DNA of 64,000 bases from Bacillota bacterium (GTDB lineage: Bacteria; Bacillota; Sulfobacillia; JABLXB01). Positions 33,936 through 43,243 of this stretch are shown here, in pieces (within the stretch, counting starts at the first letter, position 1; each line of letters starts with the position of its first letter). A model generated the notes under the pieces. The model saw only the letters and a program-made list of their open reading frames with translations. It had not been told where the DNA came from and searched no databases. A program made the position numbers and the translations under genes. The stretch is taken from contig JABLXB010000001.1 of the NCBI GenBank assembly GCA_013178305.1, positions 204,203-268,202 of the forward strand. Reading direction: 5' to 3'.

Positions 33936-34721
33936 CTAGTCCTTGCTCACAAACTCGATTACCGTGGTAGCTTGGGGCAAGTACCTCGTGAACCCGGACC
34001 GGTCGCGGGGGGCGTCTTCGTCCAGCGTTGCCCTGGCAGCGGCCAACAGCGTTTCAAGTACCCGCTCGCCATCAGACAGCTGCGGGCTATCACCTACTAA
34101 TCCAAAGATCCAATGATCCAGCGAGTAAGACTCTGCAGCCGATGCCTCGCTGAACCAGAGGGGGGTTGGGTCATCGGTAGTTTGGAATACGATGTAGTGT
34201 GGTGAGTCCGAATAGCCCGGGGCGGACTTTAGCGGGACTAGCCGCAGCTGCTGTGAATTCGGGGGGTACCACAGATCTGACCGGTCGAAAATCATCGGGC
34301 AGGCATAATCCACCGACGCGTTTTCGATCTGTGCGATTCTTCTAAGAGTCTCATGTTGGGACAAACCGGTCGCCTCATCAACGTCTAGCTTCAATTTGCT
34401 CCTGTAGTAAGGGGTATGGTACCCGGGCGGCAGCCTACGGGACCTCACCATAGGCTCTACTTTCTTAAACTGGAGAAAGTAGGCAACATAGAAGAGGCGA
34501 GGCCGGGAGAGCTGGTTCTTTGCTGCACTCCTCAGGCGCCTGTAGAACTCTCTTTCAGAAAGATGTGTTCTGACAAAAGCCTTGTCGAACCCAACCCAAG
34601 CTTCGTATCGCGGATCAGGCTTGAACACCTGTAGTATCGGCCCGTACAAGAGTGAAAACCTTTCCATTAGCAAGCTGTGGAAATGGTGTTCAAGCAATGC
34701 CTCTGTGATGTCGGTCTTCAT
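33936..34721 (-). CDS. Unrecognised soluble protein
   Basis: 261 aa, no signal peptide or membrane segment, rich in aromatic and Arg residues (FLQFKKVEPMVRSRRLPPGY, SDSPHYIVFQTTDDPTPLWF). An ATG with AGGGGGATC upstream starts it. I do not recognise the family. Its lower-GC, isolated position between a toxin remnant and a secreted protein fits accessory DNA. Confidence 0.6.
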   Translation of the reverse strand: MKTDITEALLEHHFHSLLMERFSLLYGPILQVFKPDPRYEAWVGFDKAFVRTHLSEREFYRRLRSAAKNQLSRPRLFYVAYFLQFKKVEPMVRSRRLPPGYHTPYYRSKLKLDVDEATGLSQHETLRRIAQIENASVDYACPMIFDRSDLWYPPNSQQLRLVPLKSAPGYSDSPHYIVFQTTDDPTPLWFSEASAAESYSLDHWIFGLVGDSPQLSDGERVLETLLAAARATLDEDAPRDRSGFTRYLPQATTVIEFVSKD

Positions 34722-34817
34722 ATGATCCCCCTACAAGGTCAAAGTCGTGGCCGGTTACGACTCGTTCCTGTTCGGAAATATGCCGAACCACGTCTGATCA
34801 GCGTGTAACCTGCGCGC

Positions 34818-36026
34818 CTAATCCCCCATGATAAGTTCCTCGAATCCCGGGTCGAGCGACCCCTCCAGGGCTGCGAACTCCACGGGGAATTCCTGGATTC
34901 CCGCCACGTACGGAGTGTATTCGTACAGCTGGAAGTAGACGACCACCGAACCATCCTGGGTGTAGAAGTCCTGGTCCTTGCGGATCGCCTCAAACGGACG
35001 CAACAGGAAAATGTCGCCGCCACGAGCGGCGATCTGCTTCTTCACCTCGTCGCTCATCAGCATGACGTAGTCAATGTCGCTCTTGAACAGGTCGGAGAGT
35101 GCGTACACCTGGCCGGTCTGTATGTTCATCGTGTACGAACTCTGGACTGTCATACCGTGAGCGCCGCCGGTGTATTCGAACTGCGTCAACACGATGCTGA
35201 TGATGCCGTCGCGGTTGTACGCCACCCTGTAGTCAAGCCACTCCTGCACCTGAATCACCCTGGGATCGGTGCTGTTGGGCTGGCCCTTGAGGTCCTTCTC
35301 GGTTTTCTCGCCCGCAGCGCGGCAGGCGGCTGCAGCCTTCCGGAAATGCTCGTTGAAGGCGGCCTCAGCGTCTTTGTTCGCAAGCCCCCCGATCCTGGGG
35401 TACTGTATGTTTACCTGGAGAGTCTCCGTCTCCGAGATGTCCTTTACCGTGTCTATCTTGAGGGGATTCTCCTCGACCCGGAACAATGCGACCGAGCGCG
35501 CGGTGGCGTCCCACACAACCCTGAATCCCATGTTCTCCGCCATGAACCGCAGGGGCGCGTAAGTCTGCCCGTCCAGGAACATTGCACCCGGCGACACCTG
35601 CGTCCGGTGGTCTCCGACCGTGGCGGTGTTCTTGCCGACATCGAATGAAACGGTCCTGGTCCCACCGGTGATCTCAGCAGTGCCGGCGTCGGCGTGGATG
35701 TTGACGCCCATGCGCATTTCGCCGCCGAAACCCTTGAGGGACACCATGGTCCGGCCATCCACCAGCCGACCCCTGGTCTGCAGAGGCGTCCCGTCCACCC
35801 ACATGGGGACAGTGTCATCGGCCTCTGCGAGGGCGAGGTTAGTCGCGGGCGCTACCGCGGCGGGCGCTGCCGCAGAGGGCGGTGCCAGAGAGGGCGCCTC
35901 CTCCACGGGCGCGGGGACCAGCGTCTCTGCGGAAGCTCCCCCTGCGGCCGAAGTCGCCGCGCATGAAGACGCAACTAAGGAGGCGCACATCACGATGGCT
36001 GCAGCCAACTTTCGTTCTCTGGTCAA
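34818..36026 (-). CDS. Secreted lipoprotein-like protein: copper-amine-oxidase N-terminal domain plus RsiV-like DUF3298
   Basis: 402 aa. The N-terminus KLAAAIVMCASLVASSCAAT is a signal peptide with a possible lipobox Cys. An Ala/Pro-rich linker follows, then a copper-amine-oxidase N1-type stalk domain (MWVDGTPLQTRGRLVDGRTM, TYAPLRFMAENMGFRVVWD). The C-terminal 200 residues resemble the RsiV/DUF3298 beta-rich domain (YTGGAHGMTV, FQLYEYTPYVAG). TTG 36026 with GGAGGTG seven bases before it is preferred; the ORF extension to 36128 carries no signal peptide start. Probable cell-surface role; ligand unknown. Confidence 0.8.
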   Translation of the reverse strand: MTRERKLAAAIVMCASLVASSCAATSAAGGASAETLVPAPVEEAPSLAPPSAAAPAAVAPATNLALAEADDTVPMWVDGTPLQTRGRLVDGRTMVSLKGFGGEMRMGVNIHADAGTAEITGGTRTVSFDVGKNTATVGDHRTQVSPGAMFLDGQTYAPLRFMAENMGFRVVWDATARSVALFRVEENPLKIDTVKDISETETLQVNIQYPRIGGLANKDAEAAFNEHFRKAAAACRAAGEKTEKDLKGQPNSTDPRVIQVQEWLDYRVAYNRDGIISIVLTQFEYTGGAHGMTVQSSYTMNIQTGQVYALSDLFKSDIDYVMLMSDEVKKQIAARGGDIFLLRPFEAIRKDQDFYTQDGSVVVYFQLYEYTPYVAGIQEFPVEFAALEGSLDPGFEELIMGD

Positions 36027-36149
36027 TCCATAGCACCTCCAATGCCGTGCGTGGTATCGGTCATATTGACTTGCGCGCGGCACCGGAGGTTCCCCCTTGA
36101 CTTCGCGGTGAGACCTCTCGACTTGCACCCTCGCGCACCCTGTCCACCT

Positions 36150-36390
36150 GGGACTAGATCTCCGAGGGGAGCTCGATGAGCTTCAGTTCCAGCCCCTCCC
36201 CTTGCAACTGGCTGACTCCTCAAGGACTATCCCAAACACCTTCGACGCAATCCACTCACCTACGTGACCCACAGCGCGGGACGCCCTGTGATGCTGGCGA
36301 TCTCGGCGTCCAGCGCATTTTTCTCGCGGATCAGGTTGGCAAGCCGCACCAGGTCGTCCACTCGAATCCCCCCAGAACGATGCATGCAAC
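36150..36390 (-). pseudogene. Frameshifted fragment of an uncharacterised conserved protein
   Basis: One frame reads VDDLVRLANLIREKNALDAE and IASITGRPALW; the next frame continues GHVGEWIASKVFGIVLEESA-SCKG. Together they look like the N-terminal part of a protein family in which GRPA-x-x-GHVGEWIA is continuous, so a single-base shift and loss of the rest are likely. I do not know its function. 36391-36943 shows no gene I can support. Confidence 0.5.
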
Positions 36391-36943
36391 GTGGCACTGC
36401 AAGAGTTCGACAGCGGATCAGCCCCACCTTTGGATTACCGTCGCGGCGGCTCTCAATCGGACGTCCGCGTTACGGGATGTCAGCTTGTTCCGTGCCAAAT
36501 CTACGCTCGCAGACTCTCTCAGAGCAGCCCGAATCGCTGGGCGCGCCGAACTAACGTTGTTCGTGCTACTGACGCCGCGGCTCTACCGTGAGAATCCCAG
36601 CAGTCGGCTTTACGGGTGGCTGATCGACAACTACTGACGGTGCCCGGATGCACCGGCGCGCGACCCCACCCATAGGAAGGGTGTGGACTGGGCCGGTGTC
36701 AGCAAGCGTCTTGGATGGTTGACGTGGGAGGAGTGCGAGGACGTTAGAGCCGGCACCTGCGCGTGGCTCAGGCAGAGCCGTTGCGGCTGACTACAGAACG
36801 GATGGGGGGCTTGCCACACGGACCCTGCGTTCCTGTACCGAGAAACCCACAAAACATCTCCGGTCAGTTGAGGTCTTCCCGTTTCACGGCCGGATTCGTC
36901 GGGATTGCCTCAACAACTGCTTCATCAGGCGTAATTGTCCTTC

Positions 36944-37203
36944 TTACTCCTCGGCGGGCACCATCTGTGGCGCCAGCGCTCGAACAAGATCCCGAATTGT
37001 TCTTGCACTATTGAGCGCCTGTCTCATGTCGTGTTCTTCCAGCATCAGCTCAAATGGATACCGCGCCTGAACGCCACATATTGCTGGCAATGGTAGCAGA
37101 CGATCTCGACAGGAACAGGGCGCATGTTCAGAAGATACTCGGCAGCGTCCAGGTCCATCTCGGCGAGTCTCAACCACTCTCGTGCTTTCTTGAGCTTATC
37201 CAT
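36944..37203 (-). pseudogene. HEPN-domain gene with internal deletion/frameshift
   Basis: The 5' part (MDKLKKAREWLRLAEMDLDA, VCYHCQQ) and the 3' part in another frame (RYPFELMLEEHDMRQALNSA) are the two ends of a HEPN protein. The middle, with the expected catalytic R-x4-6-H region, is missing. It overlaps the nucleotidyltransferase gene by 8 bases, the normal MNT-HEPN toxin-antitoxin layout. The HEPN toxin is therefore inactive. Confidence 0.7.
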
Positions 37204-37519
37204 ACAGCACCATACTCTCGTGTGCAATTTCCCTCTCAATGCCCGGAGCCAATTTGCGCTGGTCGAACTTGCTTCTCTTGCTGACGATCACGTCGACAGC
37301 CATCGTCTTCTTGTTGCGGATTGCCTTCCGTATCAGTCTCATAGCGTCAATTTCCCTGATGGCAGCGTTGTCCGGCATCACTACACAGATGTCCAAGTCC
37401 GAATCGATGTGCGGCGAGCCGCCTGCATGCGATCCGAACACGAATATCCGCTCCACGGGCACAGTGTTCACTATGATGTCCCTGAGGATGTTCAGTTCAT
37501 CCTGTACTCGCTTTTCCAT
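37196..37519 (-). CDS. MNT-type nucleotidyltransferase (antitoxin of MNT-HEPN pair)
   Basis: 107 aa. The nucleotidyltransferase motif FVFGSHAGGSPHIDSDLDIC carries the GS-x10-DxD signature. In MNT-HEPN systems this enzyme AMPylates and silences the HEPN ribonuclease. ATG 37519 begins the conserved part; upstream in the same frame lies only fragment DNA. It seems intact although its partner is broken. Confidence 0.85.
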   Translation of the reverse strand: MEKRVQDELNILRDIIVNTVPVERIFVFGSHAGGSPHIDSDLDICVVMPDNAAIREIDAMRLIRKAIRNKKTMAVDVIVSKRSKFDQRKLAPGIEREIAHESMVLYG

Positions 37520-37569
37520 GTTGAAACCTTCCTTCCCTCTGCCCCCAAACTCACCACGGAACAGAGTGC

Positions 37570-37749
37570 CCTCCGGTGCTTTCGAAGCGTCGTGAAAAGA
37601 TACCTCAGAACCGCCCTGACTGCTTCTGTTGCGTACCCATGCCCCTGATGGGCGGGTGCTATCGTGAACCCGATTTCGACCTGTGAGTCGTCGCCGGCGG
37701 GGAAGCGAATCCCACAATCCCCGATGAGAGTCCCGAAGTCTTTCCTCAC
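37570..37749 (-). pseudogene. Fragment of a RimJ/RimL-type GNAT acetyltransferase
   Basis: The minus strand reads DFGTLIGDCGIRFPAGDDSQ then EIGFTIAPAHQGHGYATEAV, the acetyl-CoA-binding core of GNAT proteins (QGHGYAT). Both ends of the domain are absent, and the reading frame runs into unrelated sequence on each side. Confidence 0.7.
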
Positions 37750-37763
37750 GGACAACAGGTTCC

Positions 37764-37870
37764 CTCTGCGCCGCAAACACAAAGGCCTGGAAACTGACGG
37801 GGTCACTGACCTCTCCGACGGAGCAAAGAAGCCGTGCGACTTCCCTGCGGCCCGCACCGAGGGTTAGCCC
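37764..37870 (-). pseudogene. Fragment duplicated from the YwgA-like gene at 39591
   Basis: The minus strand reads GRREVARLLCSVGEVSDPVS and FQAFVFAAQR, close to GRRREVAKFLYSIGKASDPV in the protein at 39591. The DNA copies share a run of 27 identical bases and are similar over about 105 bp. It is joined directly to the GNAT fragment. Confidence 0.65.
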
Positions 37871-38024
37871 TCTATTTGTGTGCTCGCTCGGGTGGATGCC
37901 TTCTGGCAGACCCACGCGGGACCTATTGAGCGCTTCGCCGACAGAGTGAATGATCCGAATAACTGGAGCAAGAGGGCACAGCCGCCCCACGTCGAACACT
38001 GGAGGAGTCTGGAGGCGTTGTGTA

Positions 38025-38726
38025 ATGAAGTCTGTCGACGCACCGTACGTCAAGAGCGCCGCCGCGCGGCTCGGCGCCGACCTCTGCGGCATAGCGCCCG
38101 TCGCCCGTTTTGAGAACGCTCCGGAAGGCTTCCACCCGCAGGACATCCTGCGGGGCTCCAAATCGGTGGCCGTGCTGGCCGCGAGGTTTCCACGCAGCTG
38201 CCTGCGATCCTCGTCCCCGATCCCCTACACATTCGCCAGGAACATGATGGTGCACAAGATGGATTCCATCTCGTTCCGGTTATGCGAAGACCTGGAGGCC
38301 TGCGGAATCGACTCCGTGTCCGTACCCGCCTCCGACCCGTACGAATACTGGGACCCCGCGCGCAGGCACGGAAGGGGCATCCTGTCTCTCAAGCACGCCG
38401 GGCAGATAGCGGGACTGGGCAAGATCGGCAAGAACACCTTGCTCGTAAACGAAACGTACGGGAACATGATATGGATGAGCGCCGTGCTGGTGTCGGAGGA
38501 GCTCGAGGCGGATCGTTTGGCGGACTATGAGCCGTGTATGCCTGGATGCAGCCTGTGCCTGGAGGCCTGCCCCGCCGGCGCGCTCGACGGTGTGACCATC
38601 GATCAGCGCCGGTGCAGGGAGCGGTCGAATCGCTGCACAGAGGGTGGAGGATTCTACCTCTCCTGCCACGAGTGCCGGACGGTGTGCCCCAACCACCTTG
38701 GGTTGGTGAGAACCCGGGAGGAATGA
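38025..38726 (+). CDS. Epoxyqueuosine reductase (QueG)-like iron-sulfur protein
   Basis: 233 aa. Two cysteine clusters are visible near the C-terminus: CMPGCSLCLEACPAGAL and CHECRTVCPNH, a ferredoxin-like arrangement. GQIAGLGKIGKNTLLVNETY is the segment shared with QueG-family proteins. It is shorter than QueG and lacks the C-terminal HEAT-like part, so it could be a paralogue with another redox role. ATG 38025 with GGAGG nine bases upstream is preferred to the ORF start at 37950. Confidence 0.78.
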   Translation: MKSVDAPYVKSAAARLGADLCGIAPVARFENAPEGFHPQDILRGSKSVAVLAARFPRSCLRSSSPIPYTFARNMMVHKMDSISFRLCEDLEACGIDSVSVPASDPYEYWDPARRHGRGILSLKHAGQIAGLGKIGKNTLLVNETYGNMIWMSAVLVSEELEADRLADYEPCMPGCSLCLEACPAGALDGVTIDQRRCRERSNRCTEGGGFYLSCHECRTVCPNHLGLVRTREE

Positions 38727-38729
38727 CTG

Positions 38730-39542
38730 ATGCCGGAGTTGCCCGAGACCTTCAACCTCGCAAGACAGATGGACGTAGAACTGAAGGGCCGCAAGGTGGC
38801 GGCGGTGGAAGTCCGGCAGGGCAAGTGCCTGAATACGGGCGTGGATGAATTTAAGTCCCTCGTCGAGGGCAAGACGTTCGCGGGTGTCCGGCACCGGGGG
38901 AAGTGGGTCGTCGCGGACCTCGAGCCGGGAGTCCTCTTCCTCCTCAGCCTGGGGATGGGGGGTGACGTGTTGTTCCACCCAACGCCGCAAGGACTGCCTC
39001 CCAAGTACCAGGTTAGGTTCGATTTCGAGGACGGCGCCGTCCTCACGATGGGGTTCTGGTGGTTCGGGTACGCCCACGCGGTGCCAGGGGACGCCGCGCA
39101 TACCCACAAGATGACCGCGGAATTGGGGCTCGATCCGCTGGACAGCCGGACATTCACGTTCACGCGCTTCAGCGAGTTGCTTCGGAAGAAGAGGGGCGCC
39201 GTCAAGCCGGTGTTGATGGACCAGAGGTGCATCGCGGGGATCGGGAACGTCTACATCCAGGACATCCTCTTCAAGGCGCGCCTGCATCCTGACAGGCCGG
39301 TCCCCTCGATCTCCGAGGCCGAGATGAAGTCCCTCTACAATACGGTTGTCGACGTCCTCAGCACCGCGGCCGGACTCGGCGGGCTGGCCTATGAGAAGGA
39401 CCTGTACGGCAGGCCGGGGGGATTCAAGGATTTCCTCGTGGGGTACAGGGAAGGCAAGCCTTGCCCGGTTTGCGGGGGTTTGATCGAGAAGATCAAGACC
39501 GGGTCGACGGCGTCGTTTGTGTGCCCGGGGTGTCAGAGATGA
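38730..39542 (+). CDS. mutM: Formamidopyrimidine-DNA glycosylase family (MutM/Fpg)
   Basis: 270 aa base-excision repair enzyme. N-terminal catalytic PELPE, helix-two-turn-helix MDQRCIAGIGNVYIQDILF, and a C-terminal zinc finger with CPVCGG and CPGC are all present. The fifth position after the start is PET rather than the common PEV, so it may be a MutM-like subfamily (as with Nei or Bacillota paralogues). It follows the QueG-like gene by 3 bases and is probably co-transcribed. Confidence 0.88.
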   Translation: MPELPETFNLARQMDVELKGRKVAAVEVRQGKCLNTGVDEFKSLVEGKTFAGVRHRGKWVVADLEPGVLFLLSLGMGGDVLFHPTPQGLPPKYQVRFDFEDGAVLTMGFWWFGYAHAVPGDAAHTHKMTAELGLDPLDSRTFTFTRFSELLRKKRGAVKPVLMDQRCIAGIGNVYIQDILFKARLHPDRPVPSISEAEMKSLYNTVVDVLSTAAGLGGLAYEKDLYGRPGGFKDFLVGYREGKPCPVCGGLIEKIKTGSTASFVCPGCQR

Positions 39543-39590
39543 GGTGTCGCTGGGCGGGTTATTCCTCACACCCCCGCGCTGGGCCGCTAC

Positions 39591-40115
39591 TCAGTCACGG
39601 CACGGTGCCTGCAACTGGAAGTAGGCCTTGTACAGCTCCTCGGCTGCGTGAACACACTCTGGACGGATCATGCCCTTCTCCACCAGCAACCGGCCAGCTT
39701 CATCCAGAGGAATGCCCCTGTCCTGGGTCAGCCAGATGAGTCTCGCGAGCGTGAGGACCGCTGGGGGGTCGGTCGTGGCCAGTCTTTCCACGAGTGGTGA
39801 TTCGACCCTGTCCAGGGTCTTGCCGAGATCATCGCGAACGAGGATGGCATTCCCGCGCCGTTCGTCGATGATGATGCCGTCATGCATAAGACCCTCTAAG
39901 TCCCAGGTGAGGTCAACGCTCAGCGGCAGGTTGCGGGAGAAATCGAACTCGTACTCTGAGGAGAGGGCGTTTCCTCTCTGCGCCACGAACACGAAGGCCT
40001 GGAAACTGACGGGGTCACTGGCCTTTCCGATGGAGTAAAGAAACTTTGCGACTTCCCTGCGGCGCCCAACCAGGGTTTGTCCTTCACCAGAAGCGAGGAC
40101 CGCGCCGGATATCAT
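39591..40115 (-). CDS. YwgA-like uncharacterised protein
   Basis: 174 aa soluble protein. REVAKFLYSIGKASDPVSFQ, then EYEFDFSRNLPLSVDLTWDL, resembles YwgA-type proteins, whose function is unknown. The C-terminal half is helical (TLARLIWLTQDRGIPLDEAG). GGGAGGTG precedes ATG 40115. A 105-bp piece of the same gene is duplicated at 37764. Confidence 0.55.
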   Translation of the reverse strand: MISGAVLASGEGQTLVGRRREVAKFLYSIGKASDPVSFQAFVFVAQRGNALSSEYEFDFSRNLPLSVDLTWDLEGLMHDGIIIDERRGNAILVRDDLGKTLDRVESPLVERLATTDPPAVLTLARLIWLTQDRGIPLDEAGRLLVEKGMIRPECVHAAEELYKAYFQLQAPCRD

Positions 40116-40231
40116 CTGTACACCTCCCGGATGGTGAGTCGCGGTTGAGTATGGAAACTTCTCCGGGTCGAAGGCAGAATCCTCCAGGATCGGAGCCGGC
40201 GGACGTCACGAGTGCGCACAATAGCAAGTGT

Positions 40232-40322
40232 GTTCGATTCCGACGGAGTGACCGTTCGATTTTAGTCGGAATTGGCGTTTGATTTGAGCTGGAATCGGTG
40301 TTCGGCTTCAGTCGAAATACGC
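40232..40322. repeat. Four degenerate tandem repeats, IS21-like end
   Basis: Units begin at 40232, 40254, 40277 and 40300 (period 22-23) with a core like GTTCGATTTTAGTCGGAAT. IS21-family elements carry such multiple terminal repeats for transposase binding. No istA or istB gene is next to it, so this would be a solitary end. The rest of 40116-40456 shows no gene. Confidence 0.55.
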
Positions 40323-40456
40323 AGCTCGAGAAAGCGATTTCGGAGAGTTCATCAGCCTTGCAGACCGGAGTCGCAACAATGGGCCCCGTTGTTGCAGTTG
40401 GTAGCCGGGATCCTCCCGATGCCTGCCCATGTTCTGCATTCGTCTATTGTCAGTGG

Positions 40457-43243
40457 TCATCTCTCTATTGCCAAAAGTGCCAGAAGCGACGCCGAATAGT
40501 CCGCTCCTTCGGAGATAATTCCCTGGTAAAACAGCTCCCGATGAAGCATCTCCTGCAGACGAGCCTTATTCCTCATCGCAATGTCCTTCCATGTTCCTGT
40601 AGCCGAGCCCCCCGCCTCGGACATACTGGCCAAGCGAGCCCCCAGTCGCTCCAGCCAGGGCGCGCGCTCTCCCTCACGGGTGATCCCTATTCGAACCACG
40701 TGACGGCCGGGCTTACCGTTAGCGGAATTCACAGTGACCAGCCAGACCGAGAGAAGGCCTCCCTCAGGCAGGGCGCTAATCTTGCCGATGAGTCCTCGAC
40801 CCGCTTCAGGGAGTCCGAGGCAGGTCTTAAAGCGCTCCCGTACTACCGGGTGTTCAAGCCCCATCAGATGTAAATCTTCGTTTTGCAGGGCACGTTCGCG
40901 ATCTGAGGTGAATAGCAGGGGGGTGTCACTCTGCCAGAGTTCCCACAGTGTTGCATCCCTCTGCTTCATCTGCCGCTCCGTAAGTCTCTCGACGCGGCTC
41001 ATGAATGAGACGAGCCGTTCCATCCCACGACCTTGATCATCTTGCTTCATGTAGTCTCCAAGATCGAACCGCTCAAGATCCTGGAACAGCTCAAAAACGA
41101 CTTGCCTTGCCTTGTCCGCGTTCGAGAGAGCCACCTCAAGTTCCAGTCGGGTGCGTTTAAGCGTGGGATCTGACAAAGCGTCCTGGTATAGCCGATCATA
41201 GCTTAGCTGGCTGCCCAATTGCCCCAGCACCTGTCCACGCAGATCCTCAGCGATTTGACCGTGTTCATCCATTTTGCCGAGAGCGCGGGCGATGTCGTTA
41301 AGTTTCTGTTCCAACAGTAGGAAAATCTGGCCCTCAATCGTGTCCGCGGCCACCAGATTGTATACTTGGGCGGTCGACTCTTGCCCATACCGGTGAATCC
41401 TACCGATTCGTTGCTCGATGTCCATGGGGTTCCAGGGCAGATCGTAATTGAACAAGATTCGGGCGAATTGCAGGTTGATCCCTTCGCGACCTGCGGCAGT
41501 GCACACCAGCACTCTGGGCCCGTCCTTTCGACGGAAGCGTTTCATGGCGGCAACCTTTGCGCCATGATCGCCGCCTTTGAGCACCTCAACGTCATTACCG
41601 TGGAATGTTTCATCGAGATGGCGCCGGATGGTCTCAACCGTTCCAAGATAGGTCGCAAAGATGACAACCTTTTCTTCAGGATTCTGGCCCCAGATTTGTT
41701 TCAGCGCATGGATCAGAATCTGAGACTTGGTTTCGACTCCAGACGGATATTGGGAGAGAAGGGTGCAAATTCGCTTTCTCTCCTCTGGTAATGACGCCAG
41801 CGCAAGAGTGGTTGCGAATTCTTCACCTGCGGCCGCAGCTGCCTCGGCGTCTAAGAGGCACTCGATCGACTGCATATAGTCTTGGGCTTCAGTCCTCTTC
41901 TTCAGCAGCTTAACCCTGGCCTCAGCCAAGATCCGCTCGGTCTGAGCATTTCCTACTTGGTCATACGGAAGGTCATGGATTCTTCGGATGATCTCTCGCG
42001 CTTCATCAAGAAGGCGGTCTCGACCGTCTACATCCAACAAGTCATCCCGCTCCATAGCCTCCTGGATTGTCAACGCCAACAGGCGTTTTTGGAGGGTAAG
42101 CTTTATCGCGGCAAAGCTGCTGGCCGCAATCTTCTGGAACACAGACATCACAAAGCCAAGCGCGCGGCCTTTCGAGCCCTGCCTGGCAGCTAAACCGTAT
42201 CCATCTCTGAGATAGGTAAGAAGATCGTCATAGAATTCCTTCTCACTGGCTGAAAGCGAGAAAGCCTCTGTATGGACAGTGCGACATGCAAACAGAGGGC
42301 TACCATCAGCTGCACACGCATCTGCTTTGGTGCGTCGGATCACCACCGCATTGAGACGATGGCGATTTTCTACCATATCGGCCACATTCTCGAACAGCCC
42401 CGGCGCCAAGAGGCGTATGAGAGCCCAGAATCGAAAATGGTCGCCCTGATGCGGCGTCGCGGAAAGCAGGAGGAGATCCCGGCAATGACCGCGCAGCGCC
42501 TCCGCCAGCTTGAAATTCTCAGTCTTGGTAACACTATTGCCACTACGGTATACGCTCAGGTGGTGAGCTTCGTCAAAGACTATTAGATCCCAGGGTGGGG
42601 CTTCAAGTAGTCTCCTGATTCGGCTCCTCCGCTTAAGGGTGTCGATGGAAGCGATGAGCATGTTATGCCTGGAAAAAGCGTTCGATTTGCGATCGGTGAC
42701 GTCTCCCTCACTGCCGAACACCTCAAAATCCAGGCCGAACACATCGTTCAATTCGCTGCGCCAGTTCTCTACGAGGCCTGCGGGTACAATCATCAGGGCT
42801 CGGTGGAGTTCGCCACGAGACATGAGTTCACGCAGAATGAGCGCAGTCTCGATAGTCTTGCCAAGACCGACCTCATCAGCCACCAAGAATCGTCTGGGGC
42901 TGGCATTCGCAATGCGGTGCACTAGCACAACCTGGTGAGGTAACAGGTCCACTTTGGCCGAGGTAAGAGTTGCGGCGTTGCCCACTAGCGGGAGTTCTTC
43001 CGCTTCAATCGCAAGACAGAGCCTCTCAAGACGTTCAGGAGACACTGGAGTGAGTCCCGATACTATTTGGTCATATCGATCCGCAGACAGAGCTAAGGCT
43101 GCGGATGGGACTCTTCTCTCACCCACGGATTGGAAGAAGACCGTCACATAACCCGCAGGTTCGACGCCAACGACGACGCCTTCGCCAAGGTCGCGATGCG
43201 AAACCCGAACTCCCGGCTTCAAGTCAGGAGAGGCGTCCGACAT
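40457..43243 (-). CDS. SNF2-type DEAD/H helicase (BrxHII-like) of a BREX-like cassette
   Basis: 928 aa. Walker A DEVGLGKTIETAL, Walker B FDEAHHLS, motif III LLSATPHQGD, motif V AAGREGINLQFARI and motif VI EQRIGRIHRYGQ define a RapA/SNF2-family ATPase; the N-terminus has a small SH3-like segment (PGVRVSHRDLGEGVVVGV). The C-terminal 250 residues are not recognised. It is last in the five-gene run from 51130 and overlaps the 166-aa gene by 20 bases. Such helicases accompany DUF1156 methylases in type 3 BREX and related systems. Confidence 0.88.
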   Translation of the reverse strand: MSDASPDLKPGVRVSHRDLGEGVVVGVEPAGYVTVFFQSVGERRVPSAALALSADRYDQIVSGLTPVSPERLERLCLAIEAEELPLVGNAATLTSAKVDLLPHQVVLVHRIANASPRRFLVADEVGLGKTIETALILRELMSRGELHRALMIVPAGLVENWRSELNDVFGLDFEVFGSEGDVTDRKSNAFSRHNMLIASIDTLKRRSRIRRLLEAPPWDLIVFDEAHHLSVYRSGNSVTKTENFKLAEALRGHCRDLLLLSATPHQGDHFRFWALIRLLAPGLFENVADMVENRHRLNAVVIRRTKADACAADGSPLFACRTVHTEAFSLSASEKEFYDDLLTYLRDGYGLAARQGSKGRALGFVMSVFQKIAASSFAAIKLTLQKRLLALTIQEAMERDDLLDVDGRDRLLDEAREIIRRIHDLPYDQVGNAQTERILAEARVKLLKKRTEAQDYMQSIECLLDAEAAAAAGEEFATTLALASLPEERKRICTLLSQYPSGVETKSQILIHALKQIWGQNPEEKVVIFATYLGTVETIRRHLDETFHGNDVEVLKGGDHGAKVAAMKRFRRKDGPRVLVCTAAGREGINLQFARILFNYDLPWNPMDIEQRIGRIHRYGQESTAQVYNLVAADTIEGQIFLLLEQKLNDIARALGKMDEHGQIAEDLRGQVLGQLGSQLSYDRLYQDALSDPTLKRTRLELEVALSNADKARQVVFELFQDLERFDLGDYMKQDDQGRGMERLVSFMSRVERLTERQMKQRDATLWELWQSDTPLLFTSDRERALQNEDLHLMGLEHPVVRERFKTCLGLPEAGRGLIGKISALPEGGLLSVWLVTVNSANGKPGRHVVRIGITREGERAPWLERLGARLASMSEAGGSATGTWKDIAMRNKARLQEMLHRELFYQGIISEGADYSASLLALLAIER

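Noticed and set aside
36176-36637. 153-codon frame on the plus strand
   Set aside because: Runs across the pseudogene fragment on the other strand; only its last third looks protein-like and I recognise no family.
36640-36790. Short plus-strand frame reading VDWAGVSKRLGWLTWEECED
   Set aside because: Too short, no start signal and no recognised family; could be a relic but cannot be supported.
38280-39569. 429-codon open frame on the minus strand
   Set aside because: Antisense to the QueG-like and mutM genes, both with intact catalytic motifs.
40232-40322. Possible CRISPR array
   Set aside because: Units are adjacent and degenerate with a period of 22-23 bp and no spacers; no cas genes are in the window.
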